Origin: Pseudarthrobacter cellobiosi
GTDB lineage: Bacteria > Actinomycetota > Actinomycetes > Actinomycetales > Micrococcaceae
Assembly: GCF_023913755.1 (NCBI RefSeq)
Contig: NZ_JAMXBJ010000047.1
Coordinates: 124,001 to 188,000 of the forward strand
DNA length: 64,000 bases
Reading direction: 5' to 3'
Every line of letters starts with the position of its first letter. Positions within the stretch are counted from its first letter, which is position 1. Shown in pieces: positions 1 through 7,348 of the stretch. Made by a program: the position numbers and the translations under genes. The notes beneath the pieces are model-generated. The model saw nothing but the letters and a program-made list of their open reading frames with translations. It was not told where the DNA came from and made no database searches.

Positions 1-750
1 GACCGACCGCACGGCCGCCACGACTCCCTGGTTCGCGTCAAAGGCGTCCGCGGCGAACCGCGGGATCCGGCGTCGGAAGTCGTTTGCTCCCAGGCTGGAA
101 GCGTCCACCGTGCCGGTGAGGAATCCCCGGCCCAGTGGCGAATACGGCACAAAGCCCACACCCAGGCTGGCCGCGGCCGGAACTACGTTGCGTTCCACGT
201 CGCGGCTCCAGATGGACCATTCGCTTTGGACCGCGGCGATGGGGTGCACGGAGTGGGCTTCGGCCAGCTCCTGCGCGGTCACCTCTGACAGGCCAAGGTG
301 TTTGACCTTGCCCTGCTGCACCAGCCCCGCCATGGCCTCCACGGTTTCCACAATCGGAACGCGGAGGTCACGGCGGTGCATGTAGTAGAGGTCGATCACG
401 TCCGTGCCAAGCCGCTTCAGGCTGGCGTCGACAGCCTGCCGGACGTAGGCGGCATCTCCTCGGACATCCGTGTAGCCATCAGCCGGCGAGCCCACCAGGG
501 AAAACTTGGTGGCGAGCTGCACTTCACCCCGCCGGTCCTTGAGCAACTGCGCGATGAGTTGCTCGTTGCTGCCTCCGCCGTAGATGTCCGCGGTGTCAAT
601 GAAGCTGACGCCGGCATCCACCGCATGGTGCAGGGTTTTGAGGGCCTCGTGCGAGTCAACGTCGCCGTAGACCGGGGTGAGGGCCATGCCGCCGAAGCCG
701 AGGGGGCTGACGTTCAGGCCGTCGCCGAGGTGTACCAATGCTGCAGTCAT
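1..750 (-). CDS. Aldo/keto reductase (partial, 3' end beyond window)
   Basis: NADPH-dependent aldo/keto reductase of the YajO/Tas-like type; its substrate cannot be told from sequence. Read from the ATG at 748-750, about 250 residues are visible. They carry the family's catalytic tetrad in order: Asp and Tyr in DTADIYG, Lys in LATKF and His in YYMHRRD. The later stretch with SEWSIWSRD and PYSPLGRGFLTG is typical of the (beta/alpha)8 barrel. The C-terminus lies left of base 1. The start overlaps the stop of the upstream kinase as ATGA, so the two are translationally coupled. A 37-base piece of a second copy lies upstream of the kinase (1487-1523). Confidence 0.9.
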   Translation of the reverse strand, partial: MTAALVHLGDGLNVSPLGFGGMALTPVYGDVDSHEALKTLHHAVDAGVSFIDTADIYGGGSNEQLIAQLLKDRRGEVQLATKFSLVGSPADGYTDVRGDAAYVRQAVDASLKRLGTDVIDLYYMHRRDLRVPIVETVEAMAGLVQQGKVKHLGLSEVTAQELAEAHSVHPIAAVQSEWSIWSRDVERNVVPAAASLGVGFVPYSPLGRGFLTGTVDASSLGANDFRRRIPRFAADAFDANQGVVAAVRSV

Positions 751-1454
751 GAGCGCTCTCCATTCGTTGGGGACTCTCGTCCCAGCCAAGAACCCTTACC
801 CCGGCCTGAGTATTCCTGGCCGGCGTCCTGGTCCCACGGGATGATCCGGTCGGCGCCCTGGCGCGTTGCCTCGATCATCACAGCGTTGGCCTCATCCGGT
901 CCTGCCGCCCACGCCTCCGCAGCGGCCCGATCCATGCCGAACTCCACGTGCCGGTCCACCAGCCGGGCCAGCCGAAGCGCGGGAGGGGTGTCCATAAACC
1001 AGACCTCATCCAGCTGCGCCCGGACATCCTTCCACGCGGGTGTCTCCGCCAGCAGATAGTTTCCCTCGGTGATCACCAGCGGCACGGACGCGGGGACTGC
1101 GATGGACGCGGCCACCGGCTCGTCCAAAGTCCGCCGGAACTCCGGTGCGTACACCACTGCCTCGTCCCGGCGCACGAGCCGCTGCAACAGCGACAGGTAC
1201 CCGCCGGCGTCGAACGTGTCCATTGCGCCCTTACGCTGCCGCAGCGGTGTGCCCTCGATGATCGCGTTGCCCAGATGGAAGCCATCCATGGGCACTACTA
1301 CGGCGAGTTCCGGGCCGAACTCCCGCTGCAGCCGGGCCGCGAACGTGGACTTGCCGGAGCCGGGCGCGCCCGTGATGCCCAGAAGTGTACGCCGGCTGCC
1401 ATCGAGCCTGTGCCGCAGGGCGTCGAGTGCCTTCTGTACTTCGGGGGAGTCCAT
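747..1454 (-). CDS. P-loop nucleoside/sugar kinase family protein
   Basis: A 235-residue kinase of the uridine kinase / pantothenate kinase-like P-loop group, often annotated as nucleoside/nucleotide kinase family protein. The Walker A motif GAPGSGKST is at residues 29-37. A PMDGFHLGN segment follows (residues 56-64), which in this group positions the phosphate acceptor. Residues near 135-160 hold the second nucleotide-site strand (VPLVITEGNYLL). The ATG start at 1454 has no strong Shine-Dalgarno. It is followed by the aldo/keto reductase with a 4-base overlap, so the pair probably handles one carbohydrate-like compound (inference). The exact substrate is unknown. Confidence 0.8.
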   Translation of the reverse strand: MDSPEVQKALDALRHRLDGSRRTLLGITGAPGSGKSTFAARLQREFGPELAVVVPMDGFHLGNAIIEGTPLRQRKGAMDTFDAGGYLSLLQRLVRRDEAVVYAPEFRRTLDEPVAASIAVPASVPLVITEGNYLLAETPAWKDVRAQLDEVWFMDTPPALRLARLVDRHVEFGMDRAAAEAWAAGPDEANAVMIEATRQGADRIIPWDQDAGQEYSGRGKGSWLGRESPTNGERS

Positions 1455-1469
1455 GGCAAAAGCCTAAAC

Positions 1470-1530
1470 CGGCCGCTGGTTCTTCCCGGTTTCCACTATC
1501 GGAACGAGGAGGTCACGGCGGTGTGGGTGC
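1470..1530 (-). pseudogene. Remnant of a second aldo/keto reductase
   Basis: Bases 1487-1523 match 342-378 in the intact reductase at 35 of 37 positions and in the same orientation. On the minus strand the remnant encodes HRRDLLVPIVET, against HRRDLRVPIVET in the intact gene, and then runs into a TAG stop. No other part of a reductase is recognisable. This is the only structure I see in the 337-base gap between the kinase and the permease start. Confidence 0.6.
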
Positions 1531-1791
1531 AGTCATCTTCGGACCGGACGGCAGCCATGAGAGACTTCGTGGACCCACGCTTTCACCGCTGGCTCCCTCT
1601 TTTCCGCTTGATCTGGCCCTGTGCACCCCCTACGTCGGCTCCGTAGGTTTATGGCTACACCAGGAGGAGTGATCTGAATCACCCAGTGATTGCAGTACGG
1701 TCCGACCCTCCGGTGGACCTGGCTTCGCGCTTCGTGGCGCGGGCACCGAAGTGCACTTCAACGGGTTTCGTCAGAGCATCTTGGAGGAAAC

Positions 1792-3279
1792 GTGTATCAA
1801 GCCGAACCCCGGCAGGCCGACAATGCCGGCCTTAGCAAGGGCCTCAAGAACAGACACATGAATTTGATCGCCATTGGGGGCGTCATTGGTGCCGGGTTGT
1901 TCGTCGGCAGTGGCGTGGTGATCAGCAGCACCGGCCCGGCGGCCATCGTCTCGTTTGCGATCGCAGGAGTCATCACTTTGCTCCTCATGCGGATGCTGGC
2001 TGAAATGGCCGTAGCGCGTCCGGTGGTGGGCTCTTTTTATGTCTACGCACGCCAGGCACTGGGACAGCGGGCCGGTTTCGCCACCGGCTGGATGTACTGG
2101 TACTTCTTTGTGATTGTGGTGGCAGTCGAGGCGATTGCCGGTGGCCGGATCATCCAGCTGTGGTTCCCCATGGTTCCGTTGTGGATGCTCAGCCTGGGCC
2201 TGATGGTGGTACTGAGCGCCACGAACATGGCTTCGGCCCGCTCCTTCGGCGAGTTCGAGTACTGGTTCAGCTCCATCAAAGTTGTGGCCATCGTCTTGTT
2301 CCTAGGGCTGGGCGTACTGTGGATCACCGGCCTATGGCCCGAGTCGACGCCGGGGATCGGCAACCTCTTTGACCACGGCGGTTTCACGCCGCTGGGCTGG
2401 GGTGCCGTGCTGGCCGCCGTCGTTCCCTGTGTGGCCTTCTACACCGGCGCGGAAATCATCACCATTGCGGCCGCCGAGTCCGAAGACCCCGAGCGTTCCG
2501 TCAAGAAGGCCATGCGCTCCATCGTGGCCCGGGTGGTGACCTTCTACGTCGGCTCGATCTTCGTGGTGGTGGCGATCCAGAGGTGGGATGCCGAGAGCGT
2601 CGGCGTGAGCCCCTACGCGGCGGTGCTGGACGTCCTGGGTATCCCGGCCGTGTCCACCATCATGAACTTCATTGTCCTCACGGCAGTGCTCTCGTGCCTG
2701 AACTCAGCCCTCTACACCACCTCGCGCATGCTGTTTGCGCTCACCCGCAACGGCGATGCCCCCAAGTTCTTCACCAAGCTGTCTCGGAGCGGCGTTCCGC
2801 GCCGTGCCATCCTGCTGGGCACCACCGTGGGCTACGTTTCGGTGGTCTGTGTCTACGTGTGGGGCGATGTGGTGTTCGCCTTCCTGGTGAACTCCTACGG
2901 TGCCGTGGCGCTCTTCGTCTACCTGGCGATCGCACTGTCACAGGTGGTGCTGCGCAAGAGACTGGACCGCGACGACCCCGGGGCGCTGAAGCTTAAGATG
3001 TGGCTGTTTCCATGGCTGAGCTACGCAACCATCGCGCTCATGCTCTTGGTCATCGCCGCCATGGCCCTGCTGCCCAGCACCCAGACCCAGTTCGTGATGA
3101 GCGGCGTGACGCTCGTGATCATCCTCCTCAGCTACGAGCTACGCCGGCGCTACGGCCGTAAGCCAGGAGAAGAGGCCGGCAACGACGCCGCCGACCTTCC
3201 GGCAAATCCGTCCGTGGACCCCACGGCTGAAGGGCTCGAGGAGGAGCCCGACAAGCAGCCGGTAGCGGCCCGCCCCTGA
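1792..3279 (+). CDS. APC-family amino acid permease (GabP-like), candidate taurine importer
   Basis: Secondary amino-acid/proton symporter of the APC superfamily with about 12 membrane segments. The first begins at LIAIGGVIGAGLFVGSG, the family's conserved unwound helix 1. I place the start at the GTG at 1792, preceded by TTGGAGGAAAC; an in-frame start at 1690 lacks a ribosome site and would add 34 non-homologous residues. This gives 495 residues. The C-terminal tail of about 50 residues is hydrophilic and Glu/Pro rich. It ends against a strong two-way terminator shared with the convergent CobT-like gene. Its place at the edge of the taurine island makes uptake of taurine or a related amino acid plausible, but this is inference from context. 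Confidence 0.85.
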   Translation: MYQAEPRQADNAGLSKGLKNRHMNLIAIGGVIGAGLFVGSGVVISSTGPAAIVSFAIAGVITLLLMRMLAEMAVARPVVGSFYVYARQALGQRAGFATGWMYWYFFVIVVAVEAIAGGRIIQLWFPMVPLWMLSLGLMVVLSATNMASARSFGEFEYWFSSIKVVAIVLFLGLGVLWITGLWPESTPGIGNLFDHGGFTPLGWGAVLAAVVPCVAFYTGAEIITIAAAESEDPERSVKKAMRSIVARVVTFYVGSIFVVVAIQRWDAESVGVSPYAAVLDVLGIPAVSTIMNFIVLTAVLSCLNSALYTTSRMLFALTRNGDAPKFFTKLSRSGVPRRAILLGTTVGYVSVVCVYVWGDVVFAFLVNSYGAVALFVYLAIALSQVVLRKRLDRDDPGALKLKMWLFPWLSYATIALMLLVIAAMALLPSTQTQFVMSGVTLVIILLSYELRRRYGRKPGEEAGNDAADLPANPSVDPTAEGLEEEPDKQPVAARP

Positions 3280-3308
3280 TCTTCAGGCCGGATGTCCGTC
3301 CGGTCCGT

Positions 3309-3360
3309 AAAGCCCGCCGCGGGGAAGTGCCAATGGAGGCACGTCCCCGCGGCGGGCTTT
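3309..3360. terminator. Bidirectional intrinsic terminator
   Basis: A 17-base perfect inverted repeat (3309-3325 with 3344-3360, arms AAAGCCCGCCGCGGGGA and its complement), extended by further pairing towards the loop. It has A/T runs on both outer sides and lies between two convergent genes, so it can terminate both. Confidence 0.9.
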
Positions 3361-3393
3361 TGCGTTGAGCGGCTTCGCCGCACGGGGGTAGCG

Positions 3394-5199
3394 TCAGCGG
3401 CTTCCGGCAAGCATGGCCAGGACCTGCCCGACGACGGCGGCACTGCTTCCGCGCGAGAGGTCCAGTGCGATGTTCCTGCGGTAATACGGCGAGAGATCCA
3501 GCCCCACGCCCAGTCCGAAGATCTCCGCGTTGCCGGCAGCTTCGTGCGCCGCCACGACATCCCGTAGATGCTGTTCCAGGTAGTGGCCGTCGTTGGCCAG
3601 GGCGGTGGCGGCGTCCATCGGGCTGCCGTCGGACACCACCAGCAGTATCCGCCGTTCGGAGCCGCCGTTCCCCGTGCCGCCGTTCCCCGTGCCGCCGTTC
3701 CCCGTGCCGCCCCTGAGCCGAGCGCAGGCCCAGTCCACGGCCTCGCCGTCGACTCCTTCACGGAACAGGTCCTTCTTCATGAGCCCCGCAATGGCCGGGC
3801 GGGCCCGCCGCCATGGGGTGTCTGCGTCCTTGAAGACCAGATGCCGCACCTCGTTGAGCCGCCCCGGATGCGGTGGCCTGCCGGTACGGATCCAGTCCTT
3901 CCCGGCGCGGCCGCCGTTCCAGGCAGCTGTGGTGAAGCCGAGGACTTCGCAACGCGCCCCTGCCAGTTCCAGGGCGCGCGCGTAGACGTCTATCAGCGCG
4001 GCCACGGCGGCGCTGTGCTCCTTCATGGAACCGGAGCAGTCCACCAGGAACGACACCGAGGCGTCGGTCCGGGGTTCTATCCGTTCGGTCCTGAACACCC
4101 TGCGGTCCCCGGATGCCGTGACCAGCCGGGCGAGCCTGCTGCCGTCGAGCCGGCCCTCAACGGCGTCGCCGTCCCATCCGTCGTGGACGGCCGTGGACAG
4201 CACCGCGCCCAGGGCACGGCCCAGCCGGGGCACGTTGATGCCCCGCCTGGCAATGTCGTCGTCCAGCTGCTGCCGATAACCGCGCAGCAGTTCGGCGCGG
4301 ACCAGGTCCGTGACCTGGAGCTCGCGGTCATAGGCCGTGGTGAACTTTCGGTAGCCGTCCTCGCCGGATTCCAGCGCATCGCTGTGCCCATACCCGGCGG
4401 TGGGGACGGCGTCCTCGTTGCTGTCCTGATCGAACAGCAGCTGGAACTGCGGCACGCGGCCGCCGGAGCGGGAGGGCCGCGCTTCCCGGGCTTCCAGGTG
4501 CTCGCTGATGGCGGCGACGGTCTCCGCGATGGCGAGGGCATGGCGGCCGAAGCCCGGCTGGGAGAACCGTTCCCGCCGCAGGGCGGCCAGATGCGTGCCG
4601 ACGTGCGGGGCAAGCTCGGCCCGGGTGGATTCAATCCGGTCCTCGAAGTCCGGGGACATCGGCTCCGCGGTGATCCTCGCCCGGCAGACCTGGGCCACGG
4701 TGAAGAGGATGAGTCCCAGGTCCGTGTCCGCCAGGGTGGACGCCTCGAACTCCCGGGACCATTGCTGGAAGCGGCGGTTCATGTTGGCCCGGACCCCCGG
4801 CATGGCGGCGTCGGCCAGTGACTCGGTACGGAACTGTTCGAGCATCTCAAACACCAGCATTCGTGCCGGCGTTGCGGGGCAGAACTCCGCATGCAGAGCG
4901 GCATCGCTGTGCTGCAGCCGCAGCGCCATGCCGTCCGCCGCGCCGCGGAAGGCGTCCAAGCTAACGGCGTCCGTTCCCGGGTGGAGATGGGGCGCGGGCA
5001 TGGCCACCGGGGTGCTCTCCCGGTACAGCGCGGGGCCGCGGAAGTGCAGGCCGCCCTGCCCGCTGAGCCCGCGCATGGCTGCGGCGCACAGTTCAAGGGT
5101 CTGCTTGCGGCGGCGCAGCGATGTGGCTGCGAGCTGCCGGGAGGCCCTCTCCGCCCGTTCCCTCTCCGCCTGCTCCGTCTGTTCCGCCAGGGAGGCCAT
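3394..5199 (-). CDS. CobT-like VWA-domain protein (cobaltochelatase CobT family)
   Basis: A 601-residue protein resembling the CobT subunit of aerobic cobaltochelatase. CobT works with the AAA ATPase CobS to drive metal insertion by CobN. Residues 1-250 are a helical region, followed by an acidic linker near 258-283. The C-terminal von Willebrand A domain has the metal-ion site DCSGS (Asp387, Ser389, Ser391), a GFTT strand (421-424) and VSDGSP (Asp524). Between the last two lies a tandem GTGNG repeat (residues about 498-513), from a 15-bp DNA repeat. It starts 9 bases after the CobS-like stop. No CobN gene is in the window, so the pair may act on another target, as CbbQ/CbbO and NorQ/NorD do. 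Family placement is good; function is unproven. Confidence 0.82.
   Translation of the reverse strand: MASLAEQTEQAERERAERASRQLAATSLRRRKQTLELCAAAMRGLSGQGGLHFRGPALYRESTPVAMPAPHLHPGTDAVSLDAFRGAADGMALRLQHSDAALHAEFCPATPARMLVFEMLEQFRTESLADAAMPGVRANMNRRFQQWSREFEASTLADTDLGLILFTVAQVCRARITAEPMSPDFEDRIESTRAELAPHVGTHLAALRRERFSQPGFGRHALAIAETVAAISEHLEAREARPSRSGGRVPQFQLLFDQDSNEDAVPTAGYGHSDALESGEDGYRKFTTAYDRELQVTDLVRAELLRGYRQQLDDDIARRGINVPRLGRALGAVLSTAVHDGWDGDAVEGRLDGSRLARLVTASGDRRVFRTERIEPRTDASVSFLVDCSGSMKEHSAAVAALIDVYARALELAGARCEVLGFTTAAWNGGRAGKDWIRTGRPPHPGRLNEVRHLVFKDADTPWRRARPAIAGLMKKDLFREGVDGEAVDWACARLRGGTGNGGTGNGGTGNGGSERRILLVVSDGSPMDAATALANDGHYLEQHLRDVVAAHEAAGNAEIFGLGVGLDLSPYYRRNIALDLSRGSSAAVVGQVLAMLAGSR
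3662..3706. repeat. Three perfect 15-bp tandem repeats in the VWA gene
   Basis: Three identical copies of CCGCCGTTCCCCGTG (3662-3676, 3677-3691, 3692-3706) plus a partial fourth. The unit is a multiple of three, so copy-number change would lengthen or shorten a Gly/Thr/Asn loop in the VWA domain without a frameshift. Confidence 0.95.
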
Positions 5200-5208
5200 G
5201 CGCGGCCC

Positions 5209-6231
5209 TTAGCTGGCCGCGGCGGCAGCGAAGGCGCGGGTTGGCGGCAGGTCGGCGGGCAGGTACCCCGAGGTCCGTGGCGCTTCCAGCTCCCGGTCAA
5301 AGCAGCGCTGGAAGAATTCGGCAATGAGCGGCTGCTCGGCTTCATCGCACTTGTTGACGAAGGACAGCTGGAACGCCTTGCCGGGGTCGCCGAAGATCCC
5401 GATGTTCTCGGCCCAGGTGATGACGGTGCGCGGGGACATCAGGGTGGACAGATCGCCCACCCGGAAACCGTCCCGCGTCAGCTTGGCCACGGCCACCATG
5501 GACGCCACCAGTTTCCGGCCGGCTGCGTCGTCCAGCTCAGGGACCCGCGCCAGCACGATCCCGATCTCGTCCTCCGCCGGGGGATGGTTCAGGGCGGCGA
5601 CGATGTTCCAGCGGTCGATCTGCGCATGGTTGAGCCGCTGGACTCCGTGGTACATGCCGTTGAGGTTTCCCAGTCCCACGGTGTTGGCCGTGGCAAAGAG
5701 CCGGAACCCGGGGTGCACGTCTAGGACCCGGTTCTGGTCCAGCAGGGTCAGCTTGCCGTCGCGTTCCAGGAGCCGCTGGATCACGAACATCACGTCCGGG
5801 CGGCCGGCGTCGTACTCGTCCAGGATCAGGGCAACCGGCCGTTGGATGGCCCAGGGGACAATCCCTTCCTGGAACTCGGTGACCTGCTTGCCGTCCTTCA
5901 GCACCACGGTGTCGCGGCCCACCAGGTCAAGGCGGCTGATGTGGCCGTCCAGGTTCACCCGCACACAGGGCCAGTTCAGCCGCGCGGCCACCTGCTCGAT
6001 GTGCGTGGACTTGCCTGTGCCGTGCAAGCCCTGGAGCAGCATCCGCCGGTTCCGGGTGAAGGCGGCCAGGATGGCCAGGGTGACGTCGTGGTTGAAACGG
6101 TAGGCGGGGTCCACCTCGGGGACATGCTCGTCGGCTTCCCGGAAGGCCGCCACCTTGAGGTCCGAATCGAGATTGAACACCTCGCGGACTGAAACCATCT
6201 CGTCCGGCATCAGGCGGCTCAGCTGGTCCAC
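5209..6231 (-). CDS. CobS-like MoxR/AAA+ ATPase (cobaltochelatase CobS family)
   Basis: AAA+ ATPase closely resembling the CobS subunit of cobaltochelatase. Walker A is GLHGTGKST, directly followed by HIEQVAARLNWPCVRVNLDG, and Walker B is LILDEYDAG. The stretches DVMFVIQRLLE and FRLFATANTVGLGN are characteristic of CobS rather than of general MoxR ATPases. I choose the GTG at 6229-6231 because GGAGG (6239-6243 on the other strand) sits seven bases upstream; this gives 340 residues. An ATG at 6208-6210 is the alternative. The chosen start overlaps the end of the IclR gene by 13 bases, so the order IclR, CobS, CobT forms one operon divergent from xsc. Confidence 0.87.
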   Translation of the reverse strand: MDQLSRLMPDEMVSVREVFNLDSDLKVAAFREADEHVPEVDPAYRFNHDVTLAILAAFTRNRRMLLQGLHGTGKSTHIEQVAARLNWPCVRVNLDGHISRLDLVGRDTVVLKDGKQVTEFQEGIVPWAIQRPVALILDEYDAGRPDVMFVIQRLLERDGKLTLLDQNRVLDVHPGFRLFATANTVGLGNLNGMYHGVQRLNHAQIDRWNIVAALNHPPAEDEIGIVLARVPELDDAAGRKLVASMVAVAKLTRDGFRVGDLSTLMSPRTVITWAENIGIFGDPGKAFQLSFVNKCDEAEQPLIAEFFQRCFDRELEAPRTSGYLPADLPPTRAFAAAAAS

Positions 6232-7142
6232 AGATCGTCCTCCATGCCGGGGCGGCCCGCGTCGATGCCGGCCGCCCCGGCCTGGCTTCCCCCGGTGGTG
6301 CTGCCGCCGTCGGCGGTTCCTTCCGCGGTGCCTGAACCGGCCTCGGCCTCGATCAGACCGATCGCCGCCGCAGCACGCTGCAGGGCCGGGAGCAGCTTCA
6401 GCCCCTTCTCGGGGGTGAGCCGCATGACCGGCGCCTGGACCGCGACGCAGAGGTTGGACACGGTGTTCGCTGTGGGAACCAGCACGGCCACGCACACCAT
6501 GCCTGGGAGGAATTCCTCGTCGTCGATCGCGTAGCCGTCCCGGCGGACGCGCTGGAGTTCCTCCTCGATCAGCTCGGGGTCCGTCACGGTCTTGTTCGTG
6601 TAGCGTTCCAGCGGCGCGGCGGCAATGAGGCGCCTGCGCTGTGCAGGGCTGAGCTGGGAGAGGATCATCTTCCCGCTGGCCGAGCAGTGCACGGGCACCC
6701 GGGAGCCGGGCTGGAGGGTGATCCGCAGCGGTTCGGACGTTTCGATGCGGTCCAGATAGACCACTTCGCTGCCGGACACCGCCGTCACGTTGCAGCTCTC
6801 GCCCAGTTCCGCGACCAGGTTTCGAAGCACCGCGTGGCGTGCGCCGTGGTGCATGTCATTGATCAGCAGGTTCTCCGCCATGCGCCGCAGCCGGACCCCG
6901 GTGCCGAAGTGCCGGCCGTTGTTCTCCCGGATCAGAAGGCCGGAGCTTTCCAGCTGCTGCAGCATGCGGTGGAGCGTGGGCTTGGGTGTGCCTGTTTCCT
7001 CCACCAGGCCCTGGAGCGTGAAGAGCTGGTCCTTGGTGGCGATCAGTTCCAGCAGGGAGAACAGCCGCATGGTGGGTGTGTCCCCGGCCAGCTCCGTCGG
7101 CGCCTGCAGGGCGGGCTCGCCCAGCCTGTGAATCTCAGCCAT
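6219..7142 (-). CDS. IclR-family transcriptional regulator
   Basis: A 307-residue IclR regulator with an N-terminal winged helix-turn-helix (about residues 25-78, containing TPKPTLHRMLQQL) and a C-terminal GAF-like effector domain (about 95-265; VHCSASGKMIL and GYAIDDEE are typical). The ATG at 7142 has GGAGG eight bases upstream, so the 56 extra codons up to 7310 are not used. The last 35 residues are a low-complexity Gly/Ala/Thr tail. It is divergent from xsc across a 206-base gap holding a 15-base palindrome and leads an operon with the CobS/CobT-like genes. It probably controls xsc and its own operon in response to a taurine-pathway metabolite (inference). Confidence 0.9.
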   Translation of the reverse strand: MAEIHRLGEPALQAPTELAGDTPTMRLFSLLELIATKDQLFTLQGLVEETGTPKPTLHRMLQQLESSGLLIRENNGRHFGTGVRLRRMAENLLINDMHHGARHAVLRNLVAELGESCNVTAVSGSEVVYLDRIETSEPLRITLQPGSRVPVHCSASGKMILSQLSPAQRRRLIAAAPLERYTNKTVTDPELIEEELQRVRRDGYAIDDEEFLPGMVCVAVLVPTANTVSNLCVAVQAPVMRLTPEKGLKLLPALQRAAAAIGLIEAEAGSGTAEGTADGGSTTGGSQAGAAGIDAGRPGMEDDLWTS

Positions 7143-7280
7143 TTTGTTGTCCTCCACTTGGTCAAGCCGCACCGAAATTGGCATCTGGTTCAAGAATATC
7201 GTACGCATCGTTCCGAATAATTGAAATACCCGTTGACGTTGTTGTTCTTTTGCCATAATCTCGGCATCAGCACCAAAACA

Positions 7281-7295
7281 GGAACGCTGCGTTCC
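7281..7295. promoter_or_regulatory. Candidate operator in the iclR-xsc intergenic region
   Basis: GGAACGCTGCGTTCC is a perfect 7+1+7 palindrome. It lies just upstream of a possible -10 box TATAGT at 7302-7307, about where the -35 region of xsc would be. It is the best visible candidate for the IclR binding site. A second possible promoter, TTGACG with CATAAT, lies near 7233-7259 with a short spacer. Confidence 0.5.
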
Positions 7296-7348
7296 ATTTT
7301 TTATAGTCAAACGTATCTAGGCGAAATCCTGGAGGAGGAGCAATCATC

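Noticed and set aside
298-1059. Long plus-strand frames opposite the reductase and kinase
   Set aside because: They mirror the minus-strand genes, which have clear motifs; no domain is visible on the plus strand.
3662-3712. CRISPR-like array
   Set aside because: The repeats are directly adjacent 15-mers without spacers and lie in frame inside a gene.
5209-6495. Longer CobS-like protein starting at 6495
   Set aside because: The extra codons lie inside the IclR gene and have no AAA likeness; GTG 6231 has a strong ribosome site.
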